64,000 nucleotides of DNA from Exiguobacterium undae DSM 14481 (GTDB lineage: Bacteria > Bacillota > Bacilli > Exiguobacteriales > Exiguobacteriaceae), in contig NZ_KK211187.1 in NCBI RefSeq assembly GCF_000620805.1, positions 1,025,957-1,089,956 on the forward strand, read 5' to 3'. Position 1 is the first letter of the stretch; the number at the start of each line of letters is the position of its first letter. The notes under the pieces are model-generated. The model ran no database searches and was not told where the DNA came from. It saw only the letters and a program-made list of their open reading frames with translations. The position numbers and the translations under genes are program-made. This document shows positions 36,017 through 47,294 of the stretch, one piece after another.

Positions 36017-37108
36017 TTAATCTGATTCCTCCAGTGAACAAAGAACAGCGATACACTGATTGACTTCTTCGGTAGTGGTCGTGCGGCCAAAGCTCAGACG
36101 AATGAGTCCATGCGCGGTCGAATCTTCGTACCCGATCGCACGTAACGTCGCATTTGGACCATTTTCACCTGCCCGACAAGCACTTCCTGCCGAGACGGCA
36201 ATGCCGGCACGGTTCAGGGCAAGAAGGACGAATTGACCATCCCGTTGTTTTGTCCGGATGGCGCAAATCGAGTCGAGTTGCTGAGGCGATTCAATGATTT
36301 GATACCGAGTAGATGGAAGTCTTTTTTTTAGCATACCACGAAATCTTTTACTCGATGTCTGGATCTTCTGATTTTCATCGCGATAACGCTGACACGCCAT
36401 CAAGAATGCGGCAATCCCGGGGACGTCGACCGTGCCGGGACGAATCCCGAATTCATGATGGGATTCATAATACGGACTGAATAACGGGCGCCGCAAGTAG
36501 ACGGCGCCAAGACCTTTTGGACCGTAGACTTTATGACTGCTGATCGTATAGGCGTCGACATATTTTAAACAGACGGGTTGCTTTAAAAATCCCTGAACTC
36601 CGTCACAATGAACCAAAATATTGTTTTGCCGACAAAATGCAGCAATCTCGGCGACCGGAAACACAAAACCGGTGTCGGAATTGACGTGTTGGACGGAGAC
36701 GACACCGATGTCGTCCGTACAGGCCTCACGGAAAGCATTCCAGTCAAATTCTCCTGTCGGTAACAAATTGATCGTCACCGTTTGACGGGCCAATCGTTTC
36801 AAGGGGAGCAGGACGGAATCGTGTTCCGAAGCAAGTGTCAAGACAGTTGTCTTTTTACTTTGGCGAAGCAAATGGCTGAGCGCGATATAGTTTGCTTCTG
36901 AACCACTGCCGGTAAATAAGATATTTCCTTCGTTCAATTGGAGCCAATCGAGCAGTTGCGCACGGGCTTGATTTAATATTCGGAGAGCATCGTCCCCCGC
37001 GTCATGAAGTGAAGAACTGTTGCCGTAGGCGGTTTCTGCCGTTATTTTGTATTGCTCCAACGCATCCGGATGGATGGGTGTCGTTGCAGCATGATCCAAA
37101 TAAATCAT
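36017..37108 (-). CDS. nifS: cysteine desulfurase NifS, NAD-cluster type
   Basis: This 363-residue PLP enzyme takes sulfur from cysteine. It has MIYLDHAATTPIHPDAL at the start, the PLP lysine in SSHKVYGPKGLGAVYL (about 192) and the active cysteine in SAGSACRAGENGPNATLR. In B. subtilis the nifS next to nadB is needed to mature the NadA iron-sulfur cluster, and the same role is inferred here from the divergent nadBCA. It is one of two cysteine desulfurases in the window, the other being the iscS-type gene next to mnmA. Confidence 0.93.
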   Translation of the reverse strand: MIYLDHAATTPIHPDALEQYKITAETAYGNSSSLHDAGDDALRILNQARAQLLDWLQLNEGNILFTGSGSEANYIALSHLLRQSKKTTVLTLASEHDSVLLPLKRLARQTVTINLLPTGEFDWNAFREACTDDIGVVSVQHVNSDTGFVFPVAEIAAFCRQNNILVHCDGVQGFLKQPVCLKYVDAYTISSHKVYGPKGLGAVYLRRPLFSPYYESHHEFGIRPGTVDVPGIAAFLMACQRYRDENQKIQTSSKRFRGMLKKRLPSTRYQIIESPQQLDSICAIRTKQRDGQFVLLALNRAGIAVSAGSACRAGENGPNATLRAIGYEDSTAHGLIRLSFGRTTTTEEVNQCIAVLCSLEESD

Positions 37109-37143
37109 CAGTTATCGTATCCTTTCATCTTGTCACTCAGCTA

Positions 37144-37172
37144 AAAATATGCCAAACTTATTGTCAAGTCAA
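37144..37172 (-). promoter_or_regulatory. nifS-niaR promoter and nad intergenic control region
   Basis: On the minus strand a TTGACT -35 (37167-37172) and a TATTTT -10 (37144-37149) are 17 bases apart, reading towards nifS. A TTGTCA at 37161-37166 could be the -35 of the rightward nadB promoter, with a poor -10 near 37184. The two -35 elements overlap, so one NiaR dimer bound here could block both. The NiaR operator itself was not identified with certainty. Confidence 0.6.
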
Positions 37173-37204
37173 TAGTAAACAAATAATACAGAGGTGTAAA
37201 ACAA

Positions 37205-38632
37205 ATGTCTTTACATAAAGAGGTTGAAGTGGATTTATTAATTATCGGCTCAGGACTGGCGGCAGTTTCGGTTGCCTTACATGTCCCGGCGTCCATGAAC
37301 GTCCTGCTCGTCTCAAAAGGAAAGAAGACCGAGACGAACTCGATGCGGGCACAAGGCGGCATTGCGTCCGCCTATCTGGAACAGACTCCTTTCTCCCACC
37401 AAGCGGATACGATCCAAGCGGCAAAAGGACACACCGACGAGGAGATGATCACGTTCATTACAGAAGCCGGCCGGCATGTCATCACCGAACTGGAATCGTT
37501 TGGCGTGACCTTTGATCGGGACGCATCCGGACACTATGCACTCGGACGCGAAGGCGCCCACAGCCTGCCGCGGATTTTCCACAGCGGCGGCGATCAAACG
37601 GGTGAACGGATGATGACACAATTGTTGCAACAACTGCAACACCCGATTTTGGAGGAGACAGTGGTGACGGAGCTGTTGATGAACGGTCAACAGGTTGTCG
37701 GAGCTGTCGGATACCAAGGTGAAAATCCGATGCGGATTTCTGCGCGAGCTGTAGTTCTGGCGACGGGAGGGATCGGCGGCTTGTTTCTGACGTCGACGAA
37801 CGATCCGAGTCTGACCGGAGACGGTTTAGCACTTGCCAGTCAAGCGGGAGCCGAACTGGGCGACTTAGGATACATTCAGCACCATCCAACGATCCTGGTC
37901 CATAACGGTAAAAGCCAAGGGTTGATCACAGAAGCCTTGCGGGGAGCCGGGGCTTATTTGATGACAGCAGACGGTCGGCGATTGATGGTTGACCATCCGC
38001 AAGGGGACTTAGCGGCGCGGGACGAAGTGGCTGCCGTCATTACTGCAACGAGAAAAAACGAGCCGGTGTATTTGAATACGACCATGGTTCAGGCGCTCGA
38101 TCAACGATTCCCGACGTTTGTTAAAAAATGTGAATCATTGAACATATCGCCCGATCTTGTCGAAGTGACGACAGGTGTTCATTTCTTGATGGGGGGAATC
38201 AAGACGGATCAAGCAGGGCGGACGACGGTGCCCGGCTTGTATGCGGTCGGGGAGACAGCATCGACCGGTCTGCACGGAAAAAACCGTCTCGCGTCGAACT
38301 CGCTTCTCGAGTGTTTTGTGGTTGGGAAACAACTGGCCCGGCAGCTTCAGCTACCGGAGCGACAACCATTGCCGAACAGACGTGTACAGGACGACGAAAC
38401 CCGTGCTGTCGAATCCTTGCTGACTGAGGTTCTGCAGGTAGAGTTGCATGAAAAATTGCTCGAGGATGCCCTGCGAACAATCGAGCTGTCGTCAGACGGT
38501 CAGCGGACAGGACGGCAAGCAGAAATCAATCAGTTAAAAACGAGGACGGCCCGGTTGTTGTTAGAAGGGGCGATCCGACGCGTAAAAGGAGAACAAGTAC
38601 ATGAACAAATGGTTACTGCGGCAACAACTTGA
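37205..38632 (+). CDS. nadB: L-aspartate oxidase
   Basis: NadB oxidises L-aspartate to iminoaspartate for NAD synthesis. The 475-residue flavoprotein has the FAD dinucleotide motif LIIGSGLAAVSVAL (11-24), SMRAQGGIASA, the RIFHSGGDQTGERMM segment and the FAD motif ASNSLLECFV. It starts ATG 37205 behind GAGGTG. It overlaps nadC by 32 bases. Confidence 0.96.
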   Translation: MSLHKEVEVDLLIIGSGLAAVSVALHVPASMNVLLVSKGKKTETNSMRAQGGIASAYLEQTPFSHQADTIQAAKGHTDEEMITFITEAGRHVITELESFGVTFDRDASGHYALGREGAHSLPRIFHSGGDQTGERMMTQLLQQLQHPILEETVVTELLMNGQQVVGAVGYQGENPMRISARAVVLATGGIGGLFLTSTNDPSLTGDGLALASQAGAELGDLGYIQHHPTILVHNGKSQGLITEALRGAGAYLMTADGRRLMVDHPQGDLAARDEVAAVITATRKNEPVYLNTTMVQALDQRFPTFVKKCESLNISPDLVEVTTGVHFLMGGIKTDQAGRTTVPGLYAVGETASTGLHGKNRLASNSLLECFVVGKQLARQLQLPERQPLPNRRVQDDETRAVESLLTEVLQVELHEKLLEDALRTIELSSDGQRTGRQAEINQLKTRTARLLLEGAIRRVKGEQVHEQMVTAATT

Positions 38633-39443
38633 AGGATTTTTAACGGAAGACATCGGTCATCAAGATGTGACCAGTGAAGTGTGTCTGACCGGAAACGAGC
38701 AGGGGGTCGGACGATTCATTGCTAAAGAACCCGGCGTCTTTTGCGGCGAGCTCGTTTTAACCGAACTTGCAGCGTTGCTCGGAGTGGAGCAGGAGCTTTT
38801 AGTCAAGGATGGACAAGCGATTGAACAGGGACAAGTCCTTGCCCGGTGGTCCGGACACTTGCGATCGATTTTGACAGGCGAACGGGTCGCCTTGAATCTG
38901 ATTCAACGCACATCAGGAATTGCGACGCTGACACATCAGGCGGTCCGACAAGCGGCGGGACACGTTCGGATCTCAGACACCCGGAAGACGACACCCGGAT
39001 TACGGATGCTTGAGAAACATGCCGTGCGGATCGGTGGAGGATTTAACCACCGGGGGCGCCTCGATGACGCAGTCATGATTAAGGACAATCACATCACGGT
39101 CGCCGGATCGATTAGGGCAGCCGTGGAACGGGCGAAACGACAGATTGGTCATACGACACCGATCGAGGTCGAGGTCGAGACAGCGGATGAAGTCGAAGAA
39201 GCAGTGGCGGCAAACGTGGACATCATCATGCTCGACAACCGTTCGCCAGAAGAGGTCAAGGTGTTACGGCAACGCATACCGGCTCACATCACCGTCGAAT
39301 TGTCGGGTGGGATTACCCTCGACACGTTACCTGCTTATTGTCAGACCGGTGCCGATTACATCTCGCTTGGTGCGTTGACGCATTCAGCGCCCGCACTGGA
39401 TATCAGTATGAAAATCGTAGGAGGAAAAAAAGATGAAGCTTGA
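38601..39443 (+). CDS. nadC: nicotinate-nucleotide pyrophosphorylase (quinolinate phosphoribosyltransferase)
   Basis: NadC makes nicotinate mononucleotide from quinolinate and PRPP. The 280-residue protein has the motifs [33 protein letters not shown] and [20 protein letters not shown], and the C-terminal VELSGGI and [16 protein letters not shown]. It overlaps nadB by 32 bases and nadA by 11, suggesting coupled translation. Confidence 0.97.
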   Translation: MNKWLLRQQLEGFLTEDIGHQDVTSEVCLTGNEQGVGRFIAKEPGVFCGELVLTELAALLGVEQELLVKDGQAIEQGQVLARWSGHLRSILTGERVALNLIQRTSGIATLTHQAVRQAAGHVRISDTRKTTPGLRMLEKHAVRIGGGFNHRGRLDDAVMIKDNHITVAGSIRAAVERAKRQIGHTTPIEVEVETADEVEEAVAANVDIIMLDNRSPEEVKVLRQRIPAHITVELSGGITLDTLPAYCQTGADYISLGALTHSAPALDISMKIVGGKKDEA

Positions 39444-40530
39444 TTTGTTTACCGATAACGGCATTCCGAAAACGTATTTGGCACAGTCAGATGCAGAACT
39501 GATTGCTGTGATTGAAGGTGTGAAATCCCGCATGGGCAGTCGATTATTTTTACCGGCCCATCATTATCAAAAAGATGAAGTCGTCCAGTTTGCCGATGCG
39601 ACGGGAGATTCGCTTCAGCTCGCGCAAATCGCGAAAAAGATGACAGCGGCGGAGTATACCGTGTTTTGCGGCGTTCATTTCATGGCGGAGACGGCAGATA
39701 TGCTGACCGCGAGTGACCACACGGTCGTCTTGCCGGATATGCGGGCCGGATGTTCGATGGCTGACATGGCAAATGGTTTTCAGACGGAACGTGCCTATGA
39801 GATTTTATCGGAGCGTCTCAAACGTTCCATTCTCCCGTTGACGTATGTCAATTCGACGGCTGAAATCAAAGCGTTTGTGGGTCGCCATGGGGGTGCGACC
39901 GTCACTTCGTCCAACGCCGTCCGGATGGTCGAATGGGCGCTTGCGGAACGAGAGATTCTGTTTTTCCTGCCGGATCAACATCTTGGCCGGAACACGGCGC
40001 ATGCACTGGGCGTCCCGCTTGAACAGATGGCGGTCTGGGATCCGATTGCGGATGAGCTGTTGTTTGACGGCGCAGATGACGAGATTCGGGTCATCCTTTG
40101 GAAGGGCCATTGTTCGGTCCATGAAAAGTTCACCGTCGGTCAAATCGAGCAATTCCGGAAGGCAGAACCCGACCGGACGATTCTCGTCCATCCGGAATGT
40201 TCGTTTGAAGTCGTCGCGGCTTCTGATTTGAACGGTTCGACGGCGTACATCATTCAGCAGATTGAACAGGCGGAACCGGGAACAAAATGGGCGATCGGAA
40301 CAGAAATGAATCTGGTACAACGCTTGGCAAAAGATCACCCGGAGCTCGATATCGTCTCGTTGAATCCCTTCATGTGTCCGTGCCTGACGATGAACCGGAT
40401 CGATTTACCGCACCTTGCGTGGTCACTTGTTCAGATCGAAGCAGGGGAGCCGGTCAACATCATCACGGTGGATCCGGAGACGACCCGGTATGCCGTCCTC
40501 GCGCTTGAGCGGATGCTCGAACGTTCTTAA
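39433..40530 (+). CDS. nadA: quinolinate synthase
   Basis: NadA condenses iminoaspartate with dihydroxyacetone phosphate to quinolinate using a [4Fe-4S] cluster. The 365-residue protein has [16 protein letters not shown] near residue 40 and candidate cluster cysteines near 107 (AGCSMADM), 256 (HPECSFEV) and 315/317 (FMCPCLTM). It is last in nadBCA and is followed by a very strong hairpin terminator. Confidence 0.96.
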   Translation: MKLDLFTDNGIPKTYLAQSDAELIAVIEGVKSRMGSRLFLPAHHYQKDEVVQFADATGDSLQLAQIAKKMTAAEYTVFCGVHFMAETADMLTASDHTVVLPDMRAGCSMADMANGFQTERAYEILSERLKRSILPLTYVNSTAEIKAFVGRHGGATVTSSNAVRMVEWALAEREILFFLPDQHLGRNTAHALGVPLEQMAVWDPIADELLFDGADDEIRVILWKGHCSVHEKFTVGQIEQFRKAEPDRTILVHPECSFEVVAASDLNGSTAYIIQQIEQAEPGTKWAIGTEMNLVQRLAKDHPELDIVSLNPFMCPCLTMNRIDLPHLAWSLVQIEAGEPVNIITVDPETTRYAVLALERMLERS

Positions 40531-40561
40531 AATCAAGTTATATAAAGGTCTTTTTAGACAG

Positions 40562-40602
40562 GTGAGGATGGCAGATTTAAAATCTGCCATCCTCACTTTT
40601 TC
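40562..40602 (+). terminator. terminator after nadA with a near-perfect palindrome
   Basis: The 35 bases 40562-40596 form arms of 17 bases each (left arm starting GTGAGGATGGCAG, right arm ending CTGCCATCCTCAC) around a single A, followed by TTTTTC. The exceptional symmetry resembles the hairpin at 56926-56956. Confidence 0.9.
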
Positions 40603-40649
40603 ATATGACTATTTAGATTGCCCGATTGCTACGTTTACGGAATTACGTT

Positions 40650-40679
40650 TTGAAGAGCTTCCTCGTTATATGCTACAAT
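40650..40679 (+). promoter_or_regulatory. promoter of ruvAB-queA-tgt
   Basis: A TTGAAG -35 (40650-40655) and a TACAAT -10 (40674-40679) with an extended TG (40671-40672) are 18 bases apart, 37 bases before the ruvA start. Confidence 0.75.
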
Positions 40680-40716
40680 AACACGAGAGTTTGTTAATGG
40701 ATGGGAGCGTTCTAAA

Positions 40717-41310
40717 GTGATAGAATTCGTACGCGGCGAAGTCGCTTATGTCTGTGCGGAATTCGTAACGATCGAGGTCGGGGGGATTGGCTACAAAATC
40801 GTAGCACCGAACCCGTTTTTTTATCGGACCGGAGACGAACAGGTTATCGTATATACGTATCATTATGTCAGAGAAGATCAAGAAGTCTTGTTCGGATTCC
40901 GTTCTCGACGCGAGCGGGCACTGTTCACGAAATTACTCGGTGTGACCGGCATTGGTCCCAAAGGGTCCCTTGCCATCGTGGCATCCGGAGACGTGGACGC
41001 ACTCGTTGAAGCGATTGAACAGGAAAAGGAAAGTTATTTGATTAAGTTCCCGGGTGTCGGTAAAAAGACAGCAAAACAGATGACCCTTGATTTAAAAGGC
41101 AAATTGGCTGAACTGGCACCGGATTATATCCCGAGCGAAGGTTTGTTTGCGCAAGGAAACGCCGAGTTGAACGAAGCATGCGAAGCCTTGACGGCACTTG
41201 GTTACAGCGACCGGGAAGTCGAAAAAGTCAAAAAAGCGCTCCAAGGCGAAGTACTGTCGACCGACCAATATGTGAAACGGGCGTTGCAGCTGTTATTGAA
41301 TGTGAGGTGA
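40717..41310 (+). CDS. ruvA: Holliday junction DNA helicase subunit RuvA
   Basis: RuvA binds Holliday junctions as a tetramer and loads RuvB. The 197-residue protein has the N-terminal OB fold ([12 protein letters not shown]), the two helix-hairpin-helix motifs ([16 protein letters not shown] and [18 protein letters not shown]) and a C-terminal RuvB-binding domain. The start is GTG 40717 with GGGAG nine bases upstream. Confidence 0.97.
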   Translation: MIEFVRGEVAYVCAEFVTIEVGGIGYKIVAPNPFFYRTGDEQVIVYTYHYVREDQEVLFGFRSRRERALFTKLLGVTGIGPKGSLAIVASGDVDALVEAIEQEKESYLIKFPGVGKKTAKQMTLDLKGKLAELAPDYIPSEGLFAQGNAELNEACEALTALGYSDREVEKVKKALQGEVLSTDQYVKRALQLLLNVR

Positions 41311-41314
41311 GGAT

Positions 41315-42310
41315 ATGGAAGAGCGTATTTTGTCAGAATCTGCCCACGCAGAAGATCAAGAAGAGTGGAGTTTGCGTCCGCAGACGCTGGATCAGTACAT
41401 CGGTCAAGAAAAGGCGAAGGGCAATTTGAGTGTCTTCATCCAAGCGGCAAAAATCCGTCAGGAAACGCTGGATCACGTGTTGTTATATGGTCCACCGGGA
41501 CTTGGGAAGACGACGCTTGCGACCATCATCGCCAATGAGATGGGTGTCGGGATCAAGACGACAGCCGGACCGGCGATTGAGCGTCCGGGAGATTTGGCAG
41601 CCATTCTCTCCTCGCTTGAACCGGGAGATGTCTTGTTCATCGATGAGATTCACCGTCTGAGCCGCTCGATTGAAGAAATTTTATATCCAGCGATGGAAGA
41701 CTATTGTCTCGACATCGTCATCGGTCAAGGTGAACTGGCACGAAGCGTTCGGATTGACTTACCACCGTTTACGCTCGTCGGCGCGACGACGCGGGCCGGT
41801 ATGTTATCGGCACCGCTGCGTGACCGTTTCGGTGTGACGCTGAAACTCGAGTACTACACGATGCCGGAATTGTCAGCCATCGTCACGCGGACGTCCCGCT
41901 TGTTTGGTTTTGAAGCGGACCGGATGGCAGCAGAAGCGATTGCGCTCCGCTCACGAGGGACACCCCGTGTTGCGAACCGTCTCTTACGGCGGGTCCGCGA
42001 CTTTGCTCAGGTCGCTCATCAAACCGCAATTGACGCGACACTGGCAACGAGTGCGCTGGATCGCCTGCATGTCGACGCGCTCGGACTCGATGATGTTGAT
42101 CACCGGTTGTTACGTTCGCTTGCCGAACGGTTTGCGGGTGGTCCGGTCGGTCTTGAGACGATTGCTGCGACAATCGGTGAGGATGCGCAGACGATTGAAG
42201 ACGTTTACGAACCGTATTTGCTTCAACAGGGATTTTTACAACGGACACCACGCGGACGTGTCTTGACGCCGTTTGCACGGCAACATTTAGGATTGAAAGA
42301 AGGAAATTAA
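41315..42310 (+). CDS. ruvB: Holliday junction DNA helicase subunit RuvB
   Basis: RuvB is the AAA+ motor for branch migration. The 331-residue protein has [15 protein letters not shown], Walker [15 protein letters not shown], Walker [10 protein letters not shown], sensor 1 [18 protein letters not shown] and the arginine finger region. It follows ruvA by four bases. Confidence 0.98.
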   Translation: MEERILSESAHAEDQEEWSLRPQTLDQYIGQEKAKGNLSVFIQAAKIRQETLDHVLLYGPPGLGKTTLATIIANEMGVGIKTTAGPAIERPGDLAAILSSLEPGDVLFIDEIHRLSRSIEEILYPAMEDYCLDIVIGQGELARSVRIDLPPFTLVGATTRAGMLSAPLRDRFGVTLKLEYYTMPELSAIVTRTSRLFGFEADRMAAEAIALRSRGTPRVANRLLRRVRDFAQVAHQTAIDATLATSALDRLHVDALGLDDVDHRLLRSLAERFAGGPVGLETIAATIGEDAQTIEDVYEPYLLQQGFLQRTPRGRVLTPFARQHLGLKEGN

Positions 42311-42312
42311 AG

Positions 42313-44498
<2,186 letters not shown>

Positions 44499-44506
44499 TA
44501 AATGGT

Positions 44507-44536
44507 CTGACAATTCTATTCTTTTTACGGTATAAT
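44507..44536 (+). promoter_or_regulatory. promoter of yajC
   Basis: CTGACA (44507-44512) and a consensus TATAAT (44531-44536) are 18 bases apart, between tgt and yajC. Confidence 0.75.
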
Positions 44537-44569
44537 GAACGTGATTTGAATGAAAAGGAGCTGACTCAG

Positions 44570-44860
44570 ATGCAACAATTATTGACATTCCTCCCGATGA
44601 TCTTGATCTTCGTGGTGTTTTATTTCTTGTTGATTCGTCCACAGAACAAACGCCAGAAGCAAGTGCGTGAGATGCAAACCCAGTTATCACGCGGTGACTC
44701 GATCGTGACGATCGGTGGCCTTCATGGGGTCGTACAAAAAGTTGATGAGACAACGGTCACATTGAAATCGGGTAACGCGCAATTGACGTTTAACCGTAGT
44801 GCGGTCGCGGAAGTTACGAAAAAATCAACGACTGTCATGGACGACGAAATCGTCGAATAA
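44570..44860 (+). CDS. yajC: Sec translocase accessory subunit YajC
   Basis: YajC associates with SecDF in the membrane. The 96-residue protein has one N-terminal transmembrane helix (LLTFLPMILIFVVFYFLLIR) and the motif RPQNKRQKQVREMQ followed by a basic-acidic domain with GDSIVTIGGLHGVV. The start is ATG 44570, nine bases after AAAAGGAG; an ATG at 44546 lies before that site. Confidence 0.95.
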   Translation: MQQLLTFLPMILIFVVFYFLLIRPQNKRQKQVREMQTQLSRGDSIVTIGGLHGVVQKVDETTVTLKSGNAQLTFNRSAVAEVTKKSTTVMDDEIVE

Positions 44861-44869
44861 GGCTAGAAA

Positions 44870-44907
44870 CAGACGCTTTCCGAATTCGGGAGCGTCTTTT
44901 CTGTTTT
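44870..44907 (+). terminator. terminator after yajC
   Basis: AGACGCTTTCCG pairs with CGGGAGCGTCT across a short AATT loop and is followed by a T-rich stretch. Confidence 0.85.
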
Positions 44908-44924
44908 TATACGAGAAAAACGAT

Positions 44925-44933
44925 TGCTATAAT
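44925..44933 (+). promoter_or_regulatory. extended -10 promoter upstream of secD
   Basis: TGCTATAAT is a full extended -10 element 80 bases before the secD start. The -35 region is poor, which is tolerated by extended -10 promoters. Confidence 0.6.
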
Positions 44934-45013
44934 TACCAGTTCTTATGTAAGCTAGGATAGGATAAGAAAGTTGTCTGAAAATATACTGGGATTGAGAGAA
45001 AGGACAATGTAGC

Positions 45014-46318
45014 ATGATTAAGAAGGGAAAACTGGCCACGTTCTTTATCATCGTTGCCGCACTGCTCATACTGATCGGTACGACATCGACTTGGCTCCTG
45101 AAAGATACGAAGCTAGGTTTGGATTTAAAGGGCGGCTTTGAGGTTTTGTATGAAGTACAACCGCTGAAAGAAGGCGACGTCATCGATGCCAATGCGATGA
45201 GCGCGACGCTGACGGCAATCGAAAACCGGGTCAACGTGTTGGGTGTTTCGGAACCGGATATCCGGATCGAAGGAGACAACCGGATTCGTGTTCAATTAGC
45301 CGGCGTCAAAAACCAGAGTGAAGCACGTCAGATTTTATCTTCGACGGCTGAATTGTCGTTCCGCGACATCAACGACAAAGTGTTACTTGATGGATCGGAT
45401 TTGAAGGCCAAAGGGGCGAAAGTCGGATATGATCCGCAAACAAACGCGCCGCTTGTCGAACTGACGATGAAATCAAAAGAAAAGTTTTATGAAGTGACAC
45501 AACAAGTGTCGCAAATGCAACCACCAGCAAATCGTCTTGTCATTTGGCTGGATTATGAAAAAGGCGATACGTACGAAAAAGAGATTCAAAAAGAAAATTC
45601 GAAAATCGTCTCTGATGCGTCGGTCCAACAGCCGATCAATTCGGATAAAGCGATCATCTCAGGTGGCGATATCACAGCAGAATACGGCAAACAATTATCG
45701 TCAATCCTAAATGCTGGAGCACTTCCGGTTAAGCTTGATGAAATCTACTCGACGTCCGTCTCGGCCGCTTTTGGTCAAGACGCGCTCGATCAGACGTTGT
45801 TCGCTTCGATGATCGGGATCGCTGCCGTCTTCGTCTTCATGCTGTTGTTTTACCGGGTATCCGGTTTCGTTTCGATCATCACGTTGTTGTTCTACATCTA
45901 TCTCGTCATGATCTTCTTTAACGGAATCAATGCGGTTCTGACCTTACCGGGAATCGCGGCCCTCGTACTGGGTGTCGGGATGGCAGTTGATGCCAACATC
46001 ATCACGGCAGAACGGATTAAAGATGAACTTCGCAGCGGGAAATCGGTCTTGTCGGCGTTTAAAGCCGGAAATCGTCGTTCGTTCGGAACGATTCTTGACG
46101 CGAACTTAACGACGTTGATTTCGGCAGGTGTGTTGTATTACTTCGGGACGAGCACCGTCAAAGGCTTTGCGATCATGTTGATGGTCTCGATCGCCGTTAC
46201 GTTCGTCACGAATGTTTTCATCTCCCGTTACTTGATGCAACTTCTCGTCAGCAGCCGATGGTTTGATAAGAAGAAAACCTGGTTTGGCGTAAAGGAGAGT
46301 GAAATTCGTGAACTTTAA
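45014..46318 (+). CDS. secD: protein translocase subunit SecD
   Basis: SecD uses the proton motive force to pull preproteins across the membrane. The 434-residue protein has TM1 (about 11-32), the LGLDLKGGFEVLYEV motif, an extracytoplasmic domain and five further helices, with the conserved GVGMAVDANIITAERIKDEL segment. B. subtilis has a fused SecDF; here secD ends normally and secF starts separately, overlapping by 11 bases. Confidence 0.96.
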   Translation: MIKKGKLATFFIIVAALLILIGTTSTWLLKDTKLGLDLKGGFEVLYEVQPLKEGDVIDANAMSATLTAIENRVNVLGVSEPDIRIEGDNRIRVQLAGVKNQSEARQILSSTAELSFRDINDKVLLDGSDLKAKGAKVGYDPQTNAPLVELTMKSKEKFYEVTQQVSQMQPPANRLVIWLDYEKGDTYEKEIQKENSKIVSDASVQQPINSDKAIISGGDITAEYGKQLSSILNAGALPVKLDEIYSTSVSAAFGQDALDQTLFASMIGIAAVFVFMLLFYRVSGFVSIITLLFYIYLVMIFFNGINAVLTLPGIAALVLGVGMAVDANIITAERIKDELRSGKSVLSAFKAGNRRSFGTILDANLTTLISAGVLYYFGTSTVKGFAIMLMVSIAVTFVTNVFISRYLMQLLVSSRWFDKKKTWFGVKESEIREL

Positions 46319-47225
46319 TCCAACGAAATTTGATTATGTAAAACACCGAAAAATCTACTTTACGATTACGATCGCCTTAGTGCTGATTTCGGTTCTGTTG
46401 CTTGTCTTCCGCGGGTTGAACCTCGGGATCGATTTTACGGAAGGTACACGGGTCGAGATCGCTTCCGAGAACACGATCAAAGAAGCGGACGTCCGGTCCG
46501 TCATTGAAGATGCCGGCATTGATGCGGAGGAAATCAATGGCGTGCAGTTTGCACAAGGCGGAACACTTGCGAACGTCACATTCGTCGGTGAATTCAGTCA
46601 AGAACAGATTGCTGAAATGAAACAAGTCATTGAAGCCGAGTACGGTAAGGAACCAAGTATCTCGACGGTATCGGCGCAAGTCGGTCAGGAAATTGCCCGT
46701 AACGCCATTTATGCCGTCTTGCTGGCTTCGCTTGGGATCGTCATCTATGTCTCATTCCGTTTCCAACCACTCTACGGAGTTGCCACAGTACTGGCCTTGC
46801 TCCATGATGCCTTGATGATCATTGCGTTCTTCTCGCTGTTCCAGATTGAAGTCAACCTGTACTTCATCGCCGCGGTTCTGACGATCATCGGGTATTCGGT
46901 TAACGATACGATTGTTACCTTTGACCGGGTCCGGGAAAATCTTGGACTGGCGGAAAAAGGTGGGCGTCAAGTCACGTTCAGTGAACTGTCGCATATCGTC
47001 AATGAGTCGATTCAACAAACGATTATTCGTTCGATCAATACTGTCGTGACCGTCATCATGACGGCCGCTGCCCTGTATATTTTCGGCAGTGAAGCGATCC
47101 GAGGCTTCAGTCTCGCCTTGCTCGTCGGTTTGTTCATGGGAATGTATTCGTCAATCTTCATCGCGGCCCAATTGTGGCTCGTGATGAAAGGGCGGACACT
47201 CAAGTCATCCAAACAAGCCTCGTAA
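46308..47225 (+). CDS. secF: protein translocase subunit SecF
   Basis: SecF is the partner of SecD. From GTG 46308 it has 305 residues, opening MNFNPTKFDYVKHRKIYFT. A GTG at 46299 is one base from AAAGGAG and therefore less likely than the one ten bases away. It has the LGIDFTEGTRVEI motif, six transmembrane helices and GYSVNDTIVTFDRVRENL. Confidence 0.95.
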   Translation: MNFNPTKFDYVKHRKIYFTITIALVLISVLLLVFRGLNLGIDFTEGTRVEIASENTIKEADVRSVIEDAGIDAEEINGVQFAQGGTLANVTFVGEFSQEQIAEMKQVIEAEYGKEPSISTVSAQVGQEIARNAIYAVLLASLGIVIYVSFRFQPLYGVATVLALLHDALMIIAFFSLFQIEVNLYFIAAVLTIIGYSVNDTIVTFDRVRENLGLAEKGGRQVTFSELSHIVNESIQQTIIRSINTVVTVIMTAAALYIFGSEAIRGFSLALLVGLFMGMYSSIFIAAQLWLVMKGRTLKSSKQAS

Positions 47226-47228
47226 TCA

Positions 47229-47260
47229 GATCCGCGTTAGCTATCGCTAACGCGGGTTTT
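47229..47260 (+). terminator. terminator after secF
   Basis: CCGCGTTAGC and GCTAACGCGG flank a TATC loop and are followed by GTTTTGTTTT. A TATAAT at 47265-47270 immediately after may begin the recJ promoter. Confidence 0.85.
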
Positions 47261-47294
47261 GTTTTATAATGATGAAGTTGATTGGAGGGGTTAG

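Noticed and set aside
39805-40338. 177-codon frame antisense to nadA
   Set aside because: Shadow of the NadA reading frame; no ribosome site or recognisable motif.
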